64,000 bases of DNA from Brachionus manjavacas (taxonomy: Eukaryota > Rotifera > Eurotatoria > Ploima > Brachionidae): the NCBI GenBank assembly GCA_019054805.1, contig JAHQIY010000002.1:7812001-7876000 (forward strand), given 5' to 3'. Position numbers and translations under genes: made by a program. Below the pieces are notes generated by a model that searched no databases, was not told where the DNA came from, and saw nothing but the letters and a program-made list of their open reading frames with translations. This document shows positions 58,468 to 64,000 of the stretch, one piece after another. Position 1 is the first letter of the stretch; each line of letters opens with the position of its first letter.

Positions 58468-59007
58468 ATGAGCAAAAACGAAGAAGTCGAAGAAACCATT
58501 GAGGAAGTAGATGACTACGACCTAAAATTGAAATTTCTAAATAAAATAGCATGTCCATTAGCAAATAAAAAACTGACAAAAAGATTGTTCAAATGTGTTA
58601 AAAAAGGTAAATTGGTCCTTGTTTTGGATAAATTTTCATTTTAAGTTTTAAAGCATCAGCTCACAAGACGTATTTGAGACAGGGTCTGAAGGAAGTTCAG
58701 AAGCATATTCGTAGAGGTGAAAGAGGGTATACTGGAATTTTTTTATTTTCAAGTTTTATTTTTTCAATTATTTAGCCTGGTTATTTTTGCCGGTGACGTG
58801 AGTCCTGTGGACACTTATTCTCACATGCCGATTGTTTGCGAAGAAGCAAGTATACCGTATTGTTATGTGCCTTCCAAACTTGACCTCGGTCATGCACTTG
58901 GCTCCAAAAAGTCAGCTTGTGTCGTCATGATACGCTCTAAGGCCGACTATAAGGATGTGTTTGACAAATGCTTTGAATCAGTCAAGTCTTTGCCCATGAA
59001 AATTTAA
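58468..59007 (+). CDS. NHP2: NHP2, box H/ACA ribonucleoprotein subunit 2
   Basis: NHP2 is an L7Ae-family RNA-binding core protein of box H/ACA snoRNPs, which make pseudouridine in rRNA in the nucleolus; it also belongs to telomerase RNP in vertebrates. Three exons: 58468-58606, 58654-58726, 58776-59007. Introns are 47 and 49 bp, GT-AG, with matching phases; the product is 147 residues (human 153). Landmarks: LNKIACPLANKKLTKRLFKC, VKKASAHKTYLRQGLKEVQK, HIRRGERGLVIFAGDVSPVD and YSHMPIVCEEASIPYCYVPS, then KLDLGHALGSKKSACVVMI and the end SVKSLPMKI. All key L7Ae-fold features (LTKRL-KC, GLKEVQK, FAGD-SPVD, LG-A-GSK) are present. A poly-A-rich leader precedes the ATG, and an AATAAA-type signal follows within about 30 bp of the stop. 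Confidence 0.96.
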
Positions 59008-59740
59008 CAATCTTTTAGTTTTTGAGTAAATAAATAAAAAATAAAAATATGTGTCTGTTTAAACAATTTTATTTATGTAAATCCCAACCTTAGAAGATTT
59101 AGAATATTTATAGATTTGTTTTTTGGATTAAAATAAGCAGATTTGACATTTCTCTTTTTAAACCTAGTTACTATCTAATATCAGTTTAAATTAAAATAAA
59201 CATATCGGATCGGATCAAAGTGGAATCAGTTATTTGGCCAAGTAAGAATTCTTCAAAAAATTTAAGAAACCTAGTCCTGTTTAATTTTTTTTAAATAAAA
59301 TTAACAAAAGCTTTATTAGAAAAATATCTATTCATTTATTTAAAAAATAATTGTAAACCTGCCTAATTATATTATCAGTTAATTTGGTGAAAACTTTTGG
59401 ACTCTTCAAATATCTCCATATTATAAAATAAAAGTATGCAAACCCCGTATTATTCTTTTAGATCTTTTCAAGCTCTATCTAGTAATGAATCGTCCGACTC
59501 CGGAAATTTCTCAGCTGATTAGAAATCGGTCTCAAAAGGGTAATTGGTGAGATAACTTGAATTTTAGTCGAATCAGTAATTTGAACAACGTTGATCTAAG
59601 CATGAATTAGCTTTAAATTCTAATTTCCATTTTAGCTTTTTGGTTTTCAAACATGACCATGATCATAAAAAAATTTTTTTTATTGAGGAATGTTTTTTTT
59701 CATCGAACTGGCTAATTATGCAAAAAAGGGGGTAAGCATG
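59008..59740. other. Intergenic, no gene recognised
   Basis: 3' flank of NHP2, AT-rich, no frame above 60 codons and no recognisable repeat. Confidence 0.55.
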
Positions 59741-59818
59741 GTTAATTTGGTTACACCATTTCTCCCCCAAATTCACCAAATCTACCCCAAATTCTCTAAT
59801 TTTTCTCACAATTAGCCT
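59741..59818 (-). repeat. Left array of GGGGTA-like motifs, 10-bp phased
   Basis: Six consecutive decamers on the plus strand, TTACACCATT, TCTCCCCCAA, ATTCACCAAA, TCTACCCCAA, ATTCTCTAAT, TTTTCTCACA, put a (C)ACC/CCCC core every 10 bp from 59751. Read on the minus strand the motifs match the right array at 63735-63834 (GTGAGAAAACGGGGTAA). Together with GGCTAAT near both arrays this looks like the terminal inverted repeats of an outer element. Confidence 0.5.
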
Positions 59819-59984
59819 TTGAAGACAATTAGAGATTAAAATAACTTATAAAAGTCTATTTTTGAGAAAATTTAATTGCAATACATAAAATGAAAATTAT
59901 TCTGAAAGAAAAAAGACGCCATATAAAATAAAAAAAATTTTTCAAATTTGAATTTTTTTTAACAATTAAAAAATGGATGTCAAT

Positions 59985-60210
59985 TTTTCTGTACCATAAA
60001 TTAATTTTTTTGTACCATAAAATCAATGTATTTGTACCTTAAATTAATCTTTTGTACCATGAATTAATGATTTGTACTTTATTTTAATCATTGAGACCAT
60101 AACTTTACGTTTCACTTTTTTGTACCATAAATTAAATGTTTTGTACCAGAAATAATTTTTTGTGAACCAGACATTAATTTTTTGTACTGAACATTTAATT
60201 GTTTGTTCAA
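59985..60210 (+). repeat. Left array of GTACC motifs, 20-22 bp spacing
   Basis: The unit is about TTTTGTACCATAAATTAAT. GTAC(C/T) or close variants begin at 59991, 60012, 60034, 60054, 60074, 60094 (GAGACC), 60122, 60143, 60162 (GTGAACC) and 60184. Spacing is 20-22 bp except for one 28-bp step. The inverse array lies at 62675-62830, and the transposase pseudogene lies between them, so these are the subterminal or terminal repeats of the MULE. Confidence 0.8.
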
Positions 60211-60375
60211 AGTCTAAATAGTAACGTGACAAAAAATAAACTGAGTTTTAGAAACTTGTTATGGCGTATTTATATTTTAAAACATAAATGTGCTTTCAAA
60301 ACATAAATTTATTTTAAGGCTTATAAAAGGAATAATAATTATGATTTTGATGAATTTGAAGAGCTAGAAGACTAT

Positions 60376-62502
60376 ATGTCTCCGAATGACGAAGAAGAGT
60401 CACAAGATGAAGTTGTTAACAATAAAAAGACTAAGAAGAAGAAGAAGTATGTTTTCGTTGAAAAATTCAACAATGCTAAAGATGCAACGAAATGCTTAGA
60501 AAGTGAAAAAGCATGGTCGTTTAGAAATGAACATGAAAATGACAACGGTTTACTTGTCTCTTATCGTTGTAATATGGTTAAGAAAATAGGTCCTCAATGT
60601 AGCTGTGCTGTACAACTGCTGTATCATCATGAGAACCATTATGTGTCATTGTTTAAGACTGAAGCTGCGCACGACCATGATAAAATAAATCTTAACAAAA
60701 AGCAACATGGTATACATCAAATGACACAAGAGAAAATTCTAGAATTAAGAGCAATAGGAAAATTAATAGACATAAATATATCTTTTAGTGCTATTAAAAG
60801 TTTACTTTTTATTAAAGGCGTAACATTACCAAGTAAGATAGTTGATGCACTAGAAAAAATGAAAGAAGATGGAATACCAGATTTAGTTATACCTACATTA
60901 CGTCAATTATATGGATTCAATGCAAGACTAGATAAGGAAACCACCGGTAATAGTTGTAAATTCAACTTTGGTACATTAATTGAATGGTGTAAATCGAATT
61001 GTTTAGTTAAAGATGGTGAAGATGAACCTTTTCTGGTAACTTATCAAGTTAAAGTTGATGGCGATGAAGTATCACAATCAAATGAATTTAAACATGCATT
61101 CATAATCGTCACTTAAGACAATTCTTTTCAACTAAACGCCTCCTAAAACTTGCTAAAGTTTGCCAAGCAGACGCTACCTATTAATTAATTTGGCAAGGAT
61201 TTCCCGTGCTTATAGTTGGTCCGTCAGATATGGACAATAAATTTCATTCACTAGGCATGGCTGTGTGTAGTAATGAGAAAGCAACAGATTTTTCCTTTAT
61301 TTTTGAATCATTACAAATTGGTATTGAAAAATTAGGCCTAGAGAGACTTAAAAATGTTGACTTATTAGCTAATGCTGCTGATTCAATTACAAATGGTTTT
61401 AGTGAAATTTTTGGTAAGGATTTTTCTCGCGGTGTGTGCTGGCTTCACATGAGAAAAGCTGTACAAAAAAAGATACTGATTTTGGATAAACAAAATCAAT
61501 TAAATGTCATGCAAGACATAGACATGCTGCAGATAAGTCAAGACAACAGGGTATTTCAAGCTGGTACAAAATTATTTATGAAGAAATGGTTAAAAAGCAG
61601 CAACAAATGTATGAAAGACTTTTTGCTTTATTTTAAGCAAGAATGGCTTAATCTTCATTCTGGGTGGTATGAGGGTTTTATTAAACGGTATCCAAGTACC
61701 AATAATGAACTTGAATCCTACAACTAAAAAATAAAAAAAGAAAAGACTTTAAGAAAACGCTTGGAATTAGGTGTGTTCTTTAACGTAGCATTCAATTTTG
61801 TAAAAGATTGGTCAACTAAAAGAGATCCTCAAAATCCTAATTTTAAAGAGTTTTGTGCATTACCAACGATTGGAACCAAGCAATACACTCGTGCTTATCA
61901 ATGGAGCCATTTAAAGAAGAAAACACTAAGCATTAAAGATGATTCTGGTATCCATTATTTCGTTAGACTCTAAGACTGAAATAACAAAAGAAGAATTAAA
62001 AGCATATAGACAGGCATTCGATTCGGCTAATTTTAAAGATTTTAATGACTTTACAAGTGTTTGTTTTGGTATTTGGAAAGTATCTTTTCCTTTAAATGCA
62101 TCTTAAGATACTTGGAGAACAGCAAGTTGTTCTTGTCCTAGTAATTTCAAATTTAAAATGTGTAAACATATTATTGGCATAGCATCTATTAAAGGTTTAA
62201 CAATTATACCTTATGAGGCTAAAACTGTTCCTATTGGTCAAAAGAGAAAACGTGGGCGACCACAAAAAGCAAAAGCTGCTTTATTTTTTCAAAATGATGA
62301 TGCTAAATTAACAGAATCAGATTATGAAAATGAAGACGAAGAAGATGAGAATGAGTTGCCAACAGAAGAGGAAAGAAATATAGCTGCTTTTGATTTAAAT
62401 CCACAGCAACTACCACCATCACCACAACCAACGCCACCATCACCACAACAACAATATTTAAATGACCATGTTAATAAAGACCATTTGGTTTTAAAAAAAT
62501 AA
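60376..62502 (+). pseudogene. MULE transposase with N-terminal zinc-binding and C-terminal SWIM domains
   Basis: Domains in order: acidic and lysine-rich leader; zinc-binding segment (AWSFRNEHENDNGLLVSYRC, MVKKIGPQCSC, then AAHDHD, a WRKY/FLYWCH-like CCHH pattern); DDE core with LLKLAKVCQADATY (first Asp), FPVLIVGPSDMDNKFHSLGM, CSNEKATDFSFIFESLQIG, DLLANAADSITNGFSEIFG (the usual ADASD is changed to ANAAD), CWLHMRKAVQKKI and RYPSTNNELESYN; SWIM finger TASCSCPSNFKFKMCKHIIG; KRKRGRPQKAKAAL; P/Q-rich end. Lesions: a frameshift near 61116-61150, stops at about 61181, 61725 and 62103, and a frameshift near 61965. It is clearly dead but young enough to read throughout. The acidic frame may extend upstream of the ATG at 60376 (NNYDFDEFEELEDYM). 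Confidence 0.9.
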
Positions 62503-62674
62503 AATAGAGTCTTAAGACCCAGAAAGATTTAAAAACTTTATGTATTTGTATTTTTTATTATTTTAATTGTACTTCCTGTTAATCGTTACTTTGATAAAAA
62601 AACTATTTTTTTATGTGCTGTATAATTTAAGTTCGTTTATTTTCAATAAATTTAAAAATAATTAAAAGTAATTT

Positions 62675-62835
62675 CTTGGTACAGTAAAAGATAAGTTCTT
62701 ATAACAGAATCATCATTTTTATGGAACAAAACGCTTACTTTGATGGTACACTCCGTAAAGATATAGTACACAAAAAAAATATTCTAAGTACTGTGTTTTT
62801 ATGGTACAAAAAAATTAAAATATAGTACAGAAAAA
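62675..62835 (-). repeat. Right array of GTACC motifs, inverted
   Basis: On the plus strand GGTACA/AGTACA words with GTAC at 62679, 62746, 62766, 62788, 62804 and 62825, and GAAC at 62724. Spacing is mostly 20-22 bp with one 16-bp and one double step. ATGGTACAAAAAAATTAAAA is the inverse of the left unit TTTTGTACCATAAATTAA. Confidence 0.8.
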
Positions 62836-62881
62836 ATATATCTCTTAAAAAATGACAAGGAATTAAAAATGGGAATATTAT

Positions 62882-63513
62882 TTCAGCACAATCAATTTCT
62901 GATTAGCACAATGAAAAAAACATTCAGCACAATTCGATTTCTTCTCAGCACAAAAAATTATATTTAAAAAAAAAACATTTAACACAAAAAAATTGTGTTT
63001 GAAAATAATTCTTTAATGAAATTTTTTTTTTCAACACAAAAATATTTACAATAAAATAATTTTTTTTTTAATTTAAATTTTATTTAATGATATTTATAAG
63101 TGGAAGTTAGGTAAATAAAGTAAATTTCGAAGCTTAAAGAAAAGAAATTTAAAAAAAAAATTAGTCTCTGGAAAACCAGTTTCCGCATTTTTTGCTCTAC
63201 CTCTTTTAGACTTATTGACAAATTTGTCCTATTTTAAACAGTTCTTCTAATGCCAATAAATGTGCTAAATATCCTAATTTAGTGAAAAACTTGCAAGAAC
63301 ATTTCTTACTGTAAAGGTTAACTTTATAACGGTTCTTGAATAAATTCTTTTAAATTTTCCCAACAAGCCATTAATTTTTGTGTTGAATTTATTTTATTTT
63401 TGATTTTTGTGCTAATAGTAATTTTTTTCAAGTTTTAATTTTTGTGTTGAGAAGAAATCATTTTGTGCTGAGAGTTTTGAAATTGTGTTAAATGGTTACT
63501 TTATTGTGTTGAA
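62882..63513. mobile_element. Non-autonomous element with phased CAGCACAA arrays at both ends
   Basis: Left arm: CAGCACA at 62884, TAGCACA at 62904, CAGCACA at 62925 and 62946, spacing 20, 21, 21. Right arm, inverted: TGTG(T/C)T(G/A) words ending at 63211-style positions 63385, 63414, 63449, 63470, 63490 and 63511, with the outer four at 21, 20 and 21 bp. Inner AACACAAAAA words continue both arms. The interior is AT-rich with no coding capacity. It abuts the MULE right array 50 bp away but its motif is different. Confidence 0.75.
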
Positions 63514-63734
63514 AAGGTAGACCCATTAAAAATCAAAAGGAAAAAGTTATACGCCGTGGAAAATCAAGCATACAAATTCGATAGACTTAAATTATTTTAA
63601 ATTATTTATCTAAGCTATTTTAAATTAAAATCGAAAATCTGTTAATATTCGTTGTTTTTTGTAGTAAATAAATATTTTTTGTAAAATGAGCTTTTATATG
63701 CGCTTGGAATATTTAGTAAATTTTAGGCTAATGT

Positions 63735-63840
63735 AGTGAGAAAACGGGGTAATCTGACTCATTTTCGGGGTAACCCTAAGCCCTCACATAATTACATGAC
63801 TGAGGTAATATGGTGAGAATACAAATTGGGGTAAAATCGG
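63735..63840 (+). repeat. Right array of GGGGTAA motifs
   Basis: GGGGTAA at 63746, 63767 and 63828, GAGGTAA at 63802, and GTGAGAA words at 63736 and 63813. The first two are 21 bp apart. The inverse motifs are at 59741-59818. The pair encloses the MULE and the CAGCACAA element. Confidence 0.5.
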
Positions 63841-64000
63841 TTAGCATTTTCGAAGTTTTCAGGTGGTCAGAACCCCCAAATAAGTAATAAAAAATAGGTG
63901 ACCGGTTTACTATATTTTTGATTATAACTTTTCAGAAAAAGGGAAAATTTCGCCTCGGATTACATTTTCTGGAATAAAAACATTATCTTCATTAAAAAAA

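Larger units (their letters stand above)
59985..62835 (+). mobile_element. MULE-like DNA transposon with phased terminal arrays
   Basis: The element is delimited by two inverted arrays of GTACC motifs (59985-60210 and 62675-62835) and carries one decayed transposase. Size is about 2.85 kb. MULE transposons often have long or repetitive terminal inverted repeats; here the repeats are short motifs at about two helical turns. A target duplication (9 bp expected for MULEs) could not be identified because the exact ends are blurred. Confidence 0.7.

Noticed and set aside
59985-63513. Could the phased arrays be a CRISPR array?
   Set aside because: The motifs are short, degenerate, inverted between the two ends and flank a transposase in a eukaryotic genome. 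There are no constant 25-40 bp repeats with unique spacers.

Overview
The window is nuclear DNA from a small-genome, very AT-rich animal. Coding exons are compact, most resolved introns are only 45-52 bp, and the genes are metazoan: FoxA transcription factors, SURF1, the cilium protein BBOF1, the box H/ACA RNP protein NHP2 and a calexcitin-like EF-hand protein. Short introns, AT richness and a heavy load of degraded non-LTR retrotransposons fit a monogonont rotifer such as Brachionus. That placement is inference; no taxon-diagnostic sequence was tested.

Layout. 1-4.3 kb: a LINE fragment, a pogo/Tigger-like end, a MULE N-terminal fragment, and the best preserved LINE of the window (family A, 660-residue RT frame). 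5.8-6.4 kb: calexcitin-like EF-hand gene (minus) whose core promoter also occurs as a perfect 30-bp palindrome at 4.7 kb. 7.1-9.4 kb: three LINE remnants end to end, the last split by a 260-bp hAT MITE with a perfect 8-bp target duplication. 11-16.7 kb: LINE debris and a broken hAT transposase. 18.0-18.8 kb: intact SURF1. 19.5-21.5 kb: fold-back MITE and a LINE remnant. 22.7-38 kb: FoxA locus, with a divergent FoxA-like paralogue (22.7-23.5 kb) and canonical FoxA (30.4-31.9 kb), both intronless and on the minus strand, set in non-coding DNA with GA/CT tracts, a CRE/E-box cluster and a stretch dense in forkhead-type sites. 41.3-50.4 kb: BBOF1 (minus, 11 exons, 544 residues reconstructed), two of whose introns are enlarged by transposon insertions. 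51-57.7 kb: Tc1/mariner-like elements, a third family A LINE copy and nested inverted-repeat elements. 58.5-59.0 kb: NHP2 (plus, 3 exons). 59.7-63.9 kb: a decayed MULE transposase flanked by inverted arrays of short motifs spaced about 20-21 bp, beside and inside further elements built the same way.

The host genes do not form a pathway together: they are a mitochondrial assembly factor, a nucleolar RNP protein, a ciliary coiled-coil protein, a calcium sensor and two developmental regulators. The two Fox genes are the only functionally related pair, probably a tandem FoxA duplication. The most unusual structure is the helically phased terminal arrays at 59.7-63.9 kb, a terminal architecture shared by at least two and probably three transposon types.
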